Part shown: positions 41,904 through 55,800 of the stretch, one piece after another
How positions within the stretch are numbered: the first letter of the stretch is position 1
Layout: each line of letters opens with the position of its first letter
Origin: Tritrichomonas musculus
Lineage: Eukaryota; Parabasalia; Tritrichomonadida; Tritrichomonadidae
DNA length: 64,000 nt
Assembly (NCBI GenBank): GCA_039105265.1
Contig: JAPFFF010000041.1
Location: 62,001-126,000 of the forward strand
Direction of reading: 5' to 3'
Position numbers and translations under genes: made by a program
Notes under the pieces: generated by a model
The model's input: the letters and a program-made list of their open reading frames with translations, nothing else
The model's database searches: none
What the model was told of the DNA's origin: nothing

Positions 41904-44900
41904 TTAATATGATGCCAAAAGGTTATTGTACATTTCACATTGTTTAACCTTTTCTGTTGGAAGTTCTGTTTTTTGTTTCTTCTTTTTTATAATAGCAACA
42001 GCGATAAATACTGAAATCGTAATAGTAAATACAATTGCAATAACAATTCCTGCAATAGCTCCATCAGACAATTTTTTACTTTTATATATATAAAGTGAAT
42101 ACAAAGATTTTGAATCTTGTTTACACTTAAATTTATATTTCTCTTTAATATCACCTGACTTATCATCAAATATAAATATTTTCTTTTTCAGTTTATTATC
42201 ACATTTTAGAAGTCCTTCAATTAAACAACCTTTATTTACTTGTCCCTGATCAGTCAAATTGATTTCTATTGATTTGAATTTAATTGTATTGTTTGATTTC
42301 AAAATTAATTTGGTATCTGAATAAATATGACCATGTAACTTAAGTCTTATTTCAGATAATGATATGCAAGAATATAAAATCAAAAAAGAATTGTTATTAA
42401 TTGTTATTGAATCCAAAAAATTACCATTTTGAATTGTAACATTTCTACTTTCTTTTATTTCTGTTTCATTAATTTGCGAGATTGATTCAGCCTTAAAATC
42501 AGTTGAAACAATTAATTTTTTAACATTTAATATTCCATTTGATTTTATTTCTGTTTGATCATTTTCATCATCAGTCGTTTCAATTGTGTCAATTAAATTT
42601 GGTATTGATTCTGATGATAATTGGAATTCACAATGTTTCACTTGATGAAGAGACACAAACTCATTTATTGACTCCGTAATAATTGTTAAATGTGTGAAAT
42701 TATAAAAATGAAGTCTAGTTTTACTTGTAACTGAACCAATTGATAATATAGATTCAATTCCAGTAAATTTAACTGTTTCACCAAAATTATCAACAAATGA
42801 ATTAAAATAATTCAATTGAACTAACGTTGAATTTTCGATTTTATATTCATCATTTTGTAAAGAAATTTTACCTGAAAAAGGAATTCGAATGTTATTACCA
42901 TTAAATGCAGATATTTTTCCAGTTTCACTATAAAATGAATAATATGAATCACTATCAAAGAACAAATTTTTTCCTGTAACTCTATTTAACCATTTTTTAT
43001 TCAATTTGCATTTGAAAAATGTTACATTTAAATCTTCGAAATCAATATCGCCTTCTTTATTAAAATCAATTGTAACTTCGCTAATGAAAATATGATTTGC
43101 ATTTAAACTCTTAACCTTTGTTAAATTAATAATTAATGTATTTGAAATTGTACTTTGAATTGCTAATTTTGAATGAAAAATTTTATATGGATTAAATTCT
43201 TGTGATGATGAAAGTATAACGCTTTCAGATTGATGAATATGAATTTTTTCATAAAAATTTTTATCAATATCCTGGTAATTACTTAAAACATCATTAATTA
43301 TAATTGTTTCATTTGTATGCTTGATTTGACTCATTACAAATTTATTCTGCCCTAAATGTGATGCCAAGTTGATTTCTCTTTAAGATAATAAAATATTATC
43401 ATAATAAATAAATGTACCATGATTTATTGGAACTGGATGAATATTTATACTAGGATCTAAACAATGTAAAGATCCATATTTATAATTATTAAGCCTATTA
43501 AATTTAAATTGAAAATAAAATTCTGAAGCTGAAAACGATTCATTAGCATCTAATGTGAAATCTGAAGGAATGAATATTTTTAATTTGGCATTATCATTGT
43601 TTACAATTGTTGCTTTTTTCAGATTTAATAAGGATGCAAGTTGAAAAGAGATGATCAATTCTTTTTCTGGAGAATCATAAAGATATATAAATGGATCATC
43701 ACCTCCTTTCATAAAAGATGGAGGAACCTCTGAATAATGAACTGGTAAATAGCTTTCAAGTTTGGTATTAAAAATGCATTTGGAAAAAGAAGTATTGTAA
43801 AAGCATATTTTATTTGGACTATAATTTTGTATTAGTGTTTTAATTTTCATGCCAAAAATTCCATTATTATTAGAGCATATAGGCCTAATTCTAAAATCAC
43901 GATTATAAGGAGTTGGTATATTGTTTATTGTATCGACACAAGTTCCTTTTATGAATTATCTACTTTCAAAATCATATTCTTCGATTTCTTTGGAATAATT
44001 TAAAATATTTAAATTTAATGATTGTGGCTTTGCATCTTCATATGTTATTATTGATGGAACTATTATTTCTTTTGAATTTTTGTTTTGAGGCATTGTTATA
44101 TTCAATGATATTTGTAGTTCATTAATAATCATATGATTAAAGATAATTATATCTACCTCTCCTATAATAGTCATATTTCCTTTTATTGAAAAATCACCAA
44201 AAATCAATATTTCTTTTTTGCTATACTTTGAGAAATCCAAAATACATGGTGATAATAATGATATATTTTCTGATATTTGGAAAATATATTGGTTTGGGCT
44301 ACCTTTTCCCATGAAATTGGCTAAACAAAAATCTGAACTATTAATATTATTATTTGCTTTATCCCAAAAACTAGACTCATTATTTTGGAATAAATAATAA
44401 TGATTGTCTTGATTGCCATTTATCTGTATTTGTATGTAATCATAAATTAAATATAAAAATTTAGTATCATTAGTTATTTCATTATGTATTTTTTGATATA
44501 TAAATCCTCCATACATCGGAATTTTGAATTGATCAAATGAAAAACTGATTTGCTTTTTACTTTTTAACACCATTGCTTTAAAGAGTTGATTTGAATTATT
44601 TTTAACATTTGTTGGAAGAGAATGAGGGAATATTTTGATTGTTGGATATCCATTACAATGAATTATATCATAACATGATGCAATATTATTTGTAATACTT
44701 ACATCAATATCAAGCCTTAAATTTCCAATGTCAAGATTGCTTAAAGATGCTTTTGTATTAAGTGATATTTTAATTCCTCCGGATAATTTCTTAAATTTAT
44801 TTGATCCATTGATGAACACATATTTTAACTCATTTAAATATGAAATATCCAATTCTAAATTGACATCATCTAGAATATTTATTGTAATGTTATCATAATT

Positions 44901-47900
44901 TTGTGTATCAATATATTTTATTATTTTTTTGACTTCATTGCTTTTTATAGGATGCCCTAAATTAAAATCATGAGGATCATCGATATAAATACAGAATAAA
45001 TTTGGATAATCATAAATAACATCTGAAGTTATTTTTATGTAATAATCATTTCTATAATAAAACAGTTCCAATGAAGTATTCATATATTCTGAAATTAATA
45101 CATTATTCACAATACTTATATTAAGATCTTCGTTATAATTCTTTATTATAGAAAATTCTGCAGAATCATCGATATTGCTATTTTGAGGTATATCTTGACA
45201 ATAAATAATAATAGATTTAATTATTTTATCATTTAAATCAATATATCCAATATCATTTGATGCAATCCTATATGATATTGATACAGATTTATTTATGATT
45301 AAATCTTGAATATCTAATTCATCCTCTTTGAATAGAAGCGTAATATCCTTTGGACAATTTAATATACCATTTAAACTTGTAAATTTGTTTTCAGACTGAA
45401 TTTTTAATTTAATATCTGGATGGTTACTAAAGAAAGTTTGCAATGTTTCTTCTGTAAATGAAATATTTTCTGCTAAATGCAATCTAATTTCATCATCATA
45501 TTCTCCTTTAAAATAAATTGGAAAATTATTTAAATCTTCTTCAGAAATTGAATTCATTTTATTATCTTTACATGCAATTCGATTTGTTTTATATATACAG
45601 AAATCATTTTTCAATTCAAATTCAGTTTTGCGTCGTAAACAATATATTTTATTATTTTGGATAAAATATTCATAATTATTTTGGAAATCTGATTTCGATA
45701 AAAGATTCAAATTTGGTTCTCCTTGTAAAATTATGTCAATGTATTTATCATCTTCTTGTGAATCAACTTCGTTTTCAACATCAATTATTGGATATTTTTC
45801 AACATTTTCAAATGAGATTTTCCCTGCAATTAGATTTTCCCAATTAACTCTAGTTGTTATATAAAGTTCTTTTAAATCAAATTCTCCAATGAATATAATC
45901 GTCACACCAGGTGGAATTATTATTTCACCCTTTATACTTTTTGGTGAATTACAATTAAATGTCAAAACCAAATTTTGCATCTTGATTTTATCAAAATTAG
46001 GATAAAAATAACTAAGGTTTTCTACAACATCAATAGTTAAGGATTCTCTAGCCGCATTTGACAATATCAAAAAATCATTGAATTCTGGATACATTAAAGT
46101 CAACCCATTTCTTTTTTCACAATAGTTTTCATTATTTTGACAAAAACAATACTTGTTTTCTTCAATATTTGCTATATCTTCTCGGTTATTTATTATGATT
46201 GATTCAAATTGACTTGATAAATAATCTGGTAGATCAAATATATTTGGAGCTGCTAAAACATCAACTCTATCTATAACATTGATTTTCATCTTATCAGCTA
46301 TAAATATGCTACCAGAACAATAATAAGAATACTCTAAAAGATCAATTGGTCTTTGGGCCAATAATATATCAAATATAGCATTTTTATTTGATGTAAATGG
46401 TATAAAACAATTACTGTTGGTTTCATATGCATATATTTTAATGAATGATCCAACTTTCCGCACATCAATTTTAATGTGTAACTTGTCATTAAATGATATT
46501 ATTTTTTGAATTTCTGATTTCAAATCGGTAATATAATTAATTGTTTCTCTGTTATATACAAATTGAGTATATTCATCTTTGATGATATCTCCATTCATAT
46601 ATAAATATGATTTTTCATCAAGGATTCTACCAATAATGGGAACAGATATAAGAGATAAATTATTCAAATTATTTACTGTTTTTTCACAGTTTGTTTCATG
46701 ATTGTCTTTGCATACTGCATATAATTGATATATTCTATTTGAAGATGTATGAATTAAAAATTTTTGGTTTTTGTTTTCATACAAATATTCATTACCATGA
46801 TCATAATAATCATCGATCCAATAAACTCTTATTGCTTTACAACGTGAACAATTGATATAAACATCTTTTTCTTGGTGATATATATCTATCATATGTTCTT
46901 CTATAGAAAAATCTGTTTCATTTTGTTCGATGATTAAGTGATGAGGAAAAGTTTGATTTGAACAATTATCTGATATTAATGAAAAGCCGATTAATCTCCA
47001 ATTTTGAGCTCTATCATTTTTTGCAGGATATATATACTGAGATATATTGATATCATATTCATCGCAATGAATTTTCAGATAATCAATTTTTTTAATGTCA
47101 TCATCTCTAGCAATACAAGCATTATGAATGAATGTGTAAGCACTTGGAAACATTTGTTCATCAAAATCACATATTTCGTTGGAATACACTGGAGATCGAA
47201 ATATATCAATAATCTGAATTGATGGATTTATCAATTGATTATCATCCATAAAACGGAAAGGAATGTGATAATATAAAATAGTATCGTTTTCTGTGCAGTA
47301 TTCATTTAATGAATTTATAGAAATTTTAAATGAATACAAATCATCATCAATCTTTTGATAAGAACAAATTGGTTTCAAATTTTTCATTAGAATTAAGGCT
47401 GTTATTTCAGTTTCTTTTATTTGATTAAAAGATTTCAAATCTAATTCAAATTCAAGTTTAAAAATACCATATCTATTAAGGGATGATATTTTAGGGCATT
47501 CAATTCGAATTGTTGATGGACTTTTATTAATAATTTTCTGTGAAAAGGGATTATTAGCCGAAAAAACTGGTGCAAAGATAAGTGAAGTTCCAATTTTCAT
47601 TGACTTTGTATCAAAAATAATAGGATAATTACATTGGTAAAGCAAAACTTGACATTTCCAACTTGATTCATCATCTGATTGAATATCAATTGTCCCATTT
47701 TCTAAAGAAACAAAATTCTTTGCAAAAATGATTTTGTCATTTGAAATATCTTGCGAGTTCTGATATAATTTTATAGTCATTTGTAAATGACAATTAATGT
47801 TGGAAATTAAAAAATTTTTCGTCATTTTATATAGATTCCCAATTTCATCGTTTTTGCAAATCATAGACAAGATTATTTCGGTAGATTCCTTCTCTTTTTT

Positions 47901-49771
47901 CTCAATTTCAATTGATAAGAAATCAAAATCAATTGAAGAATAAAAAGAAGAAATTTTGAGGCTCCAAACATTTTTGATATCATAAGCACAATCATATTTA
48001 GTTTCACTTGAATATTCATCATAAATAGAAGTAATAATAGCATTATAAAAAGATCCTGGTTCATGTATAATTAAACCAATTGAATTTCCATAGCTAATAT
48101 TTGGTTTTACTGCAGAAAAAACACTGGCGCTCTCAATATCTGTTTGAATCTCAAAATTGCATAAAATATTCGAGTCAATAGATATTAAAGCAAATATCGG
48201 TGTTCCTTTTTTGCTTTTAAGTGTAACTAAATCATTGAATCCTTTACTAATATCGTGAAACTCTATTTTATCATTGAAAATGACACCCTTTGAGTCAGTA
48301 CAAGAAAATTTAACATAATATATTGAGTCATTCAAATTGTCAATGAAATGATAAAAATTCAAATTTGTTTCTGATCCATCTAGGATAGATTGTTTTGAAA
48401 ATTGAAATCGATGTGACTCAATTGTTTTGAAAATTGAAATCATAGACATATATCAATATTTTATAATATGAATTTGGCTTATCTGCATATTCAGTTCCAT
48501 ATTTGACAGATTGAATATTTAAAACTGCAGAATTTGGCTTTCCTTCTTCTATATTAATATCAAATGTATTCAAATTTCCTCCAAGGCACCATGAATTTGG
48601 ATTTGTTTTGGACCAGAAATGCTCATTTGCATAAAACTTTTGGGCAGTAACAATAATAACATTGTTGTGCATGAAAGAATTTATAGTTTCCAAATTAAAA
48701 AGACCTAAATCTGAATTTTTACCATGCAAGTATGGACAGTGACAAATTGTTGAATTATGCTTTGCAATTATTTCTCTTTTAAATTCAATGCCACACTTAA
48801 CTGTAAAATTGTTTTCATTTTCATTTATTTTTGATTGCAAAACAACTTCTAAACCTGTGTAAATTGATATATTTAATTCCAAGTTTTGAGCAGAAAAATC
48901 CTTTGAAGGTCGATCAATATCAGTTTTAAAAAGTTCATAAAAAATTGATTCAGATGATTTTGATACTTTGGAGCTTTTCCAATTTCTAATTTGAAATTCT
49001 TTTTGGGCTTTATATCCTGCCCTTTGATTGAACATAAGTTCTTCAGTAGAATTATATGTTATATTAGTAACTTTTACAGATGATATACTATTAACAATAA
49101 CTTTGTATTCACAATCAAAAATTCTTATTTCATATTCAAAAAGAGGTTCTTCTCTTTTTTCTCCAATATCAATGCTTCTGTTTGTATATATTCCGGATGG
49201 TAATATAAAATTCACTTGAGTTTCAGCTTCACTGGCTTGAAATAATTGGAGTTTAAGATCAGATGGATTTGTATATTTAATATCGATACCAGAAAAAATG
49301 CCAAAAACACCTCCAATATATGTATCAAAAATTTTTTGGGTTTTATCATCATCAATAAAACTTTTTTTGATGTTAATTGGATTCATTTGTGAAATGTTAG
49401 TTCCTTTTTGAATAGTTGGAAAATTAAAATTAGTAAAATTTCTGCAGATGACTGCAGAATTAAAATTTGAGCAATTATTGTCTAAATACTATAGTATTTT
49501 TTTGTGTATTTGATGAATTTTTTGATATTATTGCAATAACTTTTTTTGTTTTGTTTAAAGCATATGAAATAAGGCCTTGGGTTCCATGACCTATTATCTG
49601 TGAATTAAGTTTAAAATTAAAATTATTAATTGCATAATTTCCAGCAGGAAATTGTTTTTCTTCAGCCATAAAATGAATTTTGGGCTTCCTCTTTGCTTCA
49701 TTCACAAGTTCTCTATATTCATCAGGAATTTGAGTAAGGACTGTGATAAAAATAGAAAATAAAATAAGCAT
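41904..49771 (-). pseudogene. Giant type I surface membrane protein, broken
   Basis: The frames 49771-49475, 49386-48418, 48449-43956, 43850-43380 and 43367-41904 make up one ~2,600-residue protein. It starts with a signal peptide (MLILFSIFITVLTQ). The middle is Asn/Ile/Ser-rich with sparse Cys and strand-like repeats, which suggests a beta-rich extracellular region. Near the end is one membrane helix (GAIAGIVIAIVFTITISVFI), then a basic stop-transfer KKKKQK and a ~30-residue cytoplasmic tail with Tyr residues that could serve endocytosis. The reading frame changes twice (around 49475 and 48430) and has two in-frame stops (43956 and 43380), with homology-like coding sequence between the pieces. 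It may be a recent pseudogene. An Initiator-like TCATTTT lies 14 nt upstream of the ATG. I do not recognise the family. Confidence 0.7.
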
Positions 49772-49780
49772 TATTGTGAA

Positions 49781-49787
49781 AAAATGA
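49781..49787 (-). promoter_or_regulatory. Initiator-like element of the surface protein gene
   Basis: The minus strand reads TCATTTT with its A at 49785, 14 nt upstream of the ATG at 49771. A second TCA lies nearer to the start (49776-49778). Confidence 0.5.
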
Positions 49788-49792
49788 ATTGA

Positions 49793-49949
49793 TGCTGTCT
49801 TATTTTTTTGATTTGAATATAAAAATTCAATTTAAATTTTAATTGAAAATGTTGTCTTATCTTTTTGATTTGAATATAAAAATTCAATTAAAATTTAATT
49901 AAAAATGCTGTCTTATTTTACATTGAAATTCAATTAAAATTTAATTGAT
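49793..49949. repeat. Tandem repeat, ~57-bp unit, ~2.7 copies
   Basis: Each unit starts TG(C/T)TGTCTTAT and continues with TTTGAATATAAAAATTCAAT. It overlaps the likely promoter of the surface protein gene. Confidence 0.75.
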
Positions 49950-51573
49950 AAAAATTACTGATGAAATATCGAGATTACATTTGAATTACGTTTATAATAA
50001 GTTTAAATTTATTAAAAATCTTGATTTTTATCCTTTAAAAAACAAAACTAGAAAAAAGTAGTAGTGTATTTTTAAATCTTATTAAATATATCATGCATTT
50101 GATGCATTTTTATTTACCATATTCATATCAATTTAAAAATATCATTAATAAATGACAGATTTTTAAAAAGCTTTCTATCAATTTTTTTGTTAAAATCATA
50201 TGCGAAAAACTATGAAGAATGTTATTTAACGATATATTACTTTCTGTTTAAATTGAAAAACTAAAAATTGCGATTATTAGATATCAATCGTTGATTTTAT
50301 AATCGATGAGTTGAACTTTTATATCGCAATATGTAATGTATATTTTGATCATACACAACATTTACGCACTTATATGCTTATTTTTGAGGAATTAGCCGCA
50401 ATCTAATTATATATCTTGAGTAGATAAGGAATTTTCGGATGAAACTCACGTCACTTTAATCTTCATCAGTCAGTGATCAAAATATATTTTTTGGGATTTT
50501 TTCGCTGCATTCTTTGCATTGATTGGTAAAAAAAACTCACTATTTTTTGAATTTTCTCAAAAAAAATCACTATTTTTTAAAAAATTTTCAAAAAATTCAC
50601 AATTTTTATTTTTTTAAAAAGGGTTCGACCTTTGGCGGTTATCAAATTCTAAAATTATAAAAAATTAATAATAAATAATATTGGCATTATCAATAACATG
50701 ATGCAATTTTAAATATGAAGCCGATTCTATTAGCCAAAATAGAGATATTTCACTAAAAAAAATAAAAACAGAAAAAGTTTAACTTTTGAAAGGGGAAAAT
50801 ATTTTTGAGTTCTTATTTAATTTCCACCATTCAAAGAGATTTTGGGAATTTGCAAATATCCAAATATATAAATATTTTGTAACATTTATGTCATATATTC
50901 TTTTTTTATAATTTATTTTACATCTTTTAAATTAATTAAAAAGTAATTAATTAAATATCATGTAAGATAAATTTATTTATGAAAAATAAAATTGAATTAA
51001 TACGTTATTATAATTAATTCTCAATTGTGATATACATATAAACTGAGTAAAAATGTAAATTAATATTTTATAATAATATATATATAATATATATTATATA
51101 TAATAAATATATTATCATTAATATGATGATATAAATAATATATTATCCAAATAATAAGTATTTGTTAATAAATATAATATATTTTCAAAATTCAGATATT
51201 ATCAAAATAATTTTTTCAAAAACTAGCATTTTATTCAATTATTAATTCAAAATTTTTATTTATAAAAAACAATAATTTCTTGAATATCAATAATATAATT
51301 TGTTATAAATTATTATTATATTTCAAGTTATATATAAATAATGTAAATAATAAATCATTTAAGAAAAAGCCTCAAATATCATAATAAAAACACTTATTTT
51401 AATGATTAATAGAATAAATAGCAAATATTTTGTTTTATAAGATATATTAAATTAATATAGATTTTATCAGATATTGATTTAAGAATTTATTAAATAGAAT
51501 GAATATTTAATTTTTAAGATATTATTATTTTTCAATCAAAAAAATTTGAGAGAGTCGAACCCTTTTTTTTTTT
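49950..51573. other. AT-rich DNA bounded in part by a 14-bp inverted repeat
   Basis: No gene is seen. AAAAAGGGTTCGAC at 50616-50629 recurs inverted at 51554-51567, enclosing ~950 bp of extremely AT-rich DNA that ends next to the element at 51574. Near 50530-50610 the words TCACTATTTTTT and TTTTCTCAAAAAA recur. Confidence 0.45.
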
Positions 51574-52570
51574 ATAGTAGTGTCGATAAGTGGCCACGCT
51601 CTCAATTAAGTGGCCACGGTGATTTGACAATCAACTCCACTAAAATTATTGGGGAATAGAATGGCATGCTCTCAATTTTGTAAAAAATTCAAAGGATATA
51701 AATTTTTATTCCCGTGGCCATCTTTAAGGTGTCAGAAAATAAGAAATTCATTTCAATAATGTAGGTGTAAAATGGCTCACTCACAATTTCCTACTTTTTC
51801 TTAAGAAAAATGTGGATGCAAAAATTCGTTTTTAAGGTGTCAAAAAAATCAAAATCCACTCAAAAATTTGTGGTATAAAACGGCATTATGGTGCCGTTTA
51901 TTTGAATAAAAAGATCAATAAAATTCAATGAGTAACCACTATTTTCTTCTCAAAAATTATCTACTTTTATGAAATCATAACTCAGCATCATCTAGCCCCT
52001 GCCTTCTTACGTTCGCTATATCGACATACCAAAAATAAATTGCTGATGCTTTTCTCAGCATCAATTTGGTACCTACGTTTATTTACAGAAAAGCAGCAGC
52101 TTTATTCTCTAATATCGCTTTTAAACTTATTCAGGATCTTATTTTTTACTAGCGCTATCAAGAAAATCGACAAAACAAATCATTAAATCCAACTAATGCT
52201 TTCATTTGGATGGTCTTATCCTGATTCAAAGAAACATTACCCTCTAATAATTACTAAATATCGATCTAAAAGATTAGAAAGAAATAATGATAAGTTAGAT
52301 CAAACTTTTGTTTTGTGATTTTGTTTTGATTGTATTAGTAAAAATTAAGATATTGATTCTTGATTATACAATGTTAAAGATTAATAAATAAGTTAATTGA
52401 TCTCTAATGATTATTAGTTAATCACGAATATTGATAGAAATTGTATATTTTTGCTATTTTATTTTTCATTTTTAAATCTTTTTGAATTAAAATCTTATAT
52501 AAACTTTTTGAATTAATCTGACACCGTGGCCACTTAATTGAGAGCGTGGCCACTTATAGACACTACTATA
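51574..52570. mobile_element. 1.0-kb element with 49-bp inverted ends
   Basis: The arms 51574-51622 and 52522-52570 match in reverse with one difference. They contain GTGGCCACGCTCTCAATTAA, in which GTGGCCAC is itself a palindrome and occurs twice per arm. A TATA lies at both outer ends, so the target duplication could be TA or TATA. The body is more balanced in base composition than its surroundings. It contains a ~70-codon open patch (51980-52184) with a coding-like look, followed in another frame by LSFGWSYPDSKKHYPLIITK, perhaps a transposase remnant. Confidence 0.65.
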
Positions 52571-52989
52571 TTTAAAAAAAACGAAATGTGAAGTGAAAAA
52601 AGTGGGAAATTTTATTATCTCCCTGGAAAATACAGGACAAAATTAATTTCAATCCCAATTGTTTTATTAATGAGAAATTTCCAAATTTCATTTCCAATCT
52701 TTCGTTAAACAGGGCAAATATTTTAAAAATTTTAGATGTTTTTTTAAGGCGGTTTGTGAATTTATAAAATAATATTGAAAAATTGAAATAAAATAATAGT
52801 ATTTGTAGAAAGAGTTTTATAAAGCTACTTTTAAAATAAGTATTGATCAAGAAAAATTATTTTTAGTAATTTTCATATGATTTTTCTTAAAATTTTATCA
52901 AATTTCAAAAAAAATTATAAACTTAATTTCATTGAGCATTAAATGAAATTTCATCAGTTTGTTATTATGTTTCATTTTATTTTATGGAA
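52571..52989. other. AT-rich DNA, nothing recognised
   Basis: Between the inverted-end element and the 22-bp satellite I see no gene or repeat. Confidence 0.5.
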
Positions 52990-55070
52990 TTACACTCTAT
53001 TCTTTTCTAAAATTTCCTCAAATATTTTATATAGTTTCAACAAATATTTTATTACATTTCAACAAATATTTTATAAAATTTCAGCAAATATTTTATTACA
53101 TTTCAACAAATATTTTATTTAATTTCAACAAATATTTTATCACATTTCAACAAATATTTTATAGAATTTCAACAAATAATTTATTCAATTTCAACAAGTA
53201 TTTTATCACATTTCAACAAATATTTTATTACATTTCAACAAATATTTTATATAATTTCCATAAATATTTTATGAAATTTCAACAATTATTTTATTACATT
53301 TCATCAATATTAATAAAGTTTTGTCCAAAAATTTATCTGATTTCAGTTCTTATTTCATGTAATTTCAACAATCATTTCATAAAATTTGAGCATATTATTT
53401 ATGTTGATAATATTTCGTATGCACATTTCACAAAGTTTCACCAAATCATTTATCCAATTTAATTACAATTTTAATAAGATTTCAATAAATATTTTATCTA
53501 ATTTCAACAAATATTTTATGAAATTTCAACAAATATTTTTATTTCGTTTCAACAAATAATTTTATAAAATTTCAACAAATATTTAATGAAATTTCAGCAA
53601 ATATTTTATGGCATTTCAATAAATATTTTATCACATTTCAAAATATATTTTATCTCATTTCAACAAATATTTTATCACATTTCAACAAATATTTTATGGA
53701 ATTTCAACAAATATTTTATCTCATTTCAAAAAATATTTTATCACATTTCAACAACTATTTTATGAAATTTCAACTAATATTTTATGGCATTTCAACAAAT
53801 ATTTTATCACATTTCAAAAAATATTTTATATAATTTCCACAAATATTTTATGAAATTTCAACAAATATTTTATAAAATTTCTACAAATATTTGATAAAAT
53901 TTCTACAACTTTTTTATGGAATTTCAACAAACATTTTATCTCATTTCAACAAATATTTTATTTTATTTCAACAAATATTTTATGATATTTCAACAAATAT
54001 TTTATAGAATTTCAACAAATATTTTATTACATTTCAACAAATATTTTATGTAATTTCAAAAAATATTTTATACAATTTCAACAAATATTTTATCCAATTT
54101 CAACAAATATTTTATGAAATTTCAAAAAATATTTTATTACATTTCAACAAATATTTTATCACATTTCAACAAATATTTTATAAAATTTCAGCACATAATT
54201 TATCTAATTTCAACAAATATTTTATCCAATTTCAACAAATATTTTATGATATTTCAACAAATATTTTATATAATTTCAACCAATATTTTATGAAATTTCA
54301 ACAAACATTTTATAAAATTTCAACAAATATTTTATGATATTTCAACAAATATTTTATGAAATTTCAACCAATATTTTATGAAATTTTTAAGTCAATTTTT
54401 ATTACATTTAAATGAAAATTATATGTCATTTCAAAAAATATTTGTTGACATAGTTAAAAACAAATAATTAATGGAATTATAAATTAAATATTATGGAATT
54501 TCTGGTTATATTTGATGAGATTTATCACAATTTTTTTTATAGAATTCGAATAGTTTTCTCATTACATTTCATTAAACATTCAATAAAATTTAATATCATC
54601 ATTTTATCTTGTTTCAAATATTATTTTATCTCATTTCAACAAATATTTTATGAAATTTCAACAAATATTTTATGGAATTTCAACAAATATTTTATCCAAT
54701 TTCAACAAATATTTTATCCAATTTCAACAAATATTTTATGATATTTCAACAAATATTTTATCCAATTTCAACAAATGTTTTATCTAATTTCAACCAATAT
54801 TTTATCCAATTTCAACCAATATTTTATCCAATTTCAACAAAAATTTTATGGAATTTCAACAAATATTTTATTACATTTCAACAAATATTTTATTTCATTT
54901 CAACAAATATTTTATCGCGTTTCAGCAAATATTTTATACAATTTCAACAAATATTTTATGAAATTTCAAAAAATATCTTATTTCATTTCAGCAAATATTT
55001 TATGGAATTTTAACAAATATTTTATGATATTTCAACAAATATTTTATTTCATTTCAACAAATATTGCATA
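52990..55070 (+). repeat. 22-bp satellite with a variable triplet, ~85 copies
   Basis: The unit is ATTTCAACAAATATTTTAT followed by three variable bases (TAC, CAC, GAA, GGA, CTC, CCA, ATA, GAT and others). The 19-base part is well kept while the triplet changes from unit to unit. Degenerate gaps occur at about 53290-53480 and 54390-54620. Long frames run through it only because units rarely make a stop. Confidence 0.92.
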
Positions 55071-55230
55071 AAATTTTATAAATTGCATTTTAAATCTAAT
55101 TCCAAATATTTTATTTTGATTCCATTTCTAGAGATTATTTATTTTATTTTAAACAAACATTTTATGAAATTCCACAATTTTATTTTTTTATAAAATTTCA
55201 TCCATTATTTCACAACCACCGCCACAACAA

Positions 55231-55800
55231 ATGACAGAAATAAATAATCTGAAAACTAAAAATAATGAACTGGAAAAAACTGTACGTGACCTGACAACTA
55301 AAAATAATGAACATGAAAGAACTGTCAATGACCTGAAGAAGAAAAATAATGAACAGGAAAAGACTATCAATGATCTGAAAGATAAAAATGAAAAACAGGA
55401 AAAAGCTATCAATGATCTGAAAGATAAAAATGAAAAACAGGAAAAAACTATCAATGATCTGAAAGATAAAAATGAAAAACAGGAAAAAACTATCAATGAT
55501 CTGAAAGATAAAAATGAAAAACAAGAAAAAACTATCAATGATCTGAAAGATAAAAATGAAAAACAGGAAAAAGCTATCAATGATCTGAAAGAAAAAAATG
55601 AAAAACAGGAAAAAACTTTAAATGAATATAAAGGTACCATTGATAATCTTCAAACACAAGTAACAGAATTGTCCAACCAGAATGCTAACATTATGAGCAA
55701 CATGTCAACAATGATTCAACAGCAATTGATGCAAATGTTACAAAGTGGAGCTTTTCCAACACCAGCAAATGGGACTGCACAAGAAAAAGAAAAAGAATGA
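55231..55800 (+). CDS. Coiled-coil protein with 14-residue repeats
   Basis: The 189-codon frame starts MTEINNLKTKNNELEKTV and goes on through about nine 14-residue units (NDLKDKNEKQEKTI), which give two heptads each with Leu/Ile at a/d positions. It therefore forms a long coiled coil of ~140 residues. The C-terminus (TQVTELSNQNANIMSNMSTM, then QQQLMQMLQSGAFP) is Met/Gln-rich. Units of 42 bp are nearly identical in the middle, so the length probably varies between strains. There is no membrane segment. It could be a cytoskeletal or scaffold protein. It starts right after the 22-bp satellite. Confidence 0.65.
   Translation: MTEINNLKTKNNELEKTVRDLTTKNNEHERTVNDLKKKNNEQEKTINDLKDKNEKQEKAINDLKDKNEKQEKTINDLKDKNEKQEKTINDLKDKNEKQEKTINDLKDKNEKQEKAINDLKEKNEKQEKTLNEYKGTIDNLQTQVTELSNQNANIMSNMSTMIQQQLMQMLQSGAFPTPANGTAQEKEKE

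Noticed and set aside
50621-50634. GGGTTCGACC as the T-arm of a tRNA
   Set aside because: No acceptor, D-arm or anticodon stem can be formed around it.
52959-55071. Phe/Ile/Gln-rich open frames across the 22-bp satellite
   Set aside because: They follow from the lack of stops in the unit; overlapping frames give similar low-complexity peptides.
55188-55640. Phe/Ser-rich minus-strand frame opposite the coiled-coil gene
   Set aside because: It is the antisense of the 42-bp coding repeat; the plus-strand heptads are the better explanation.
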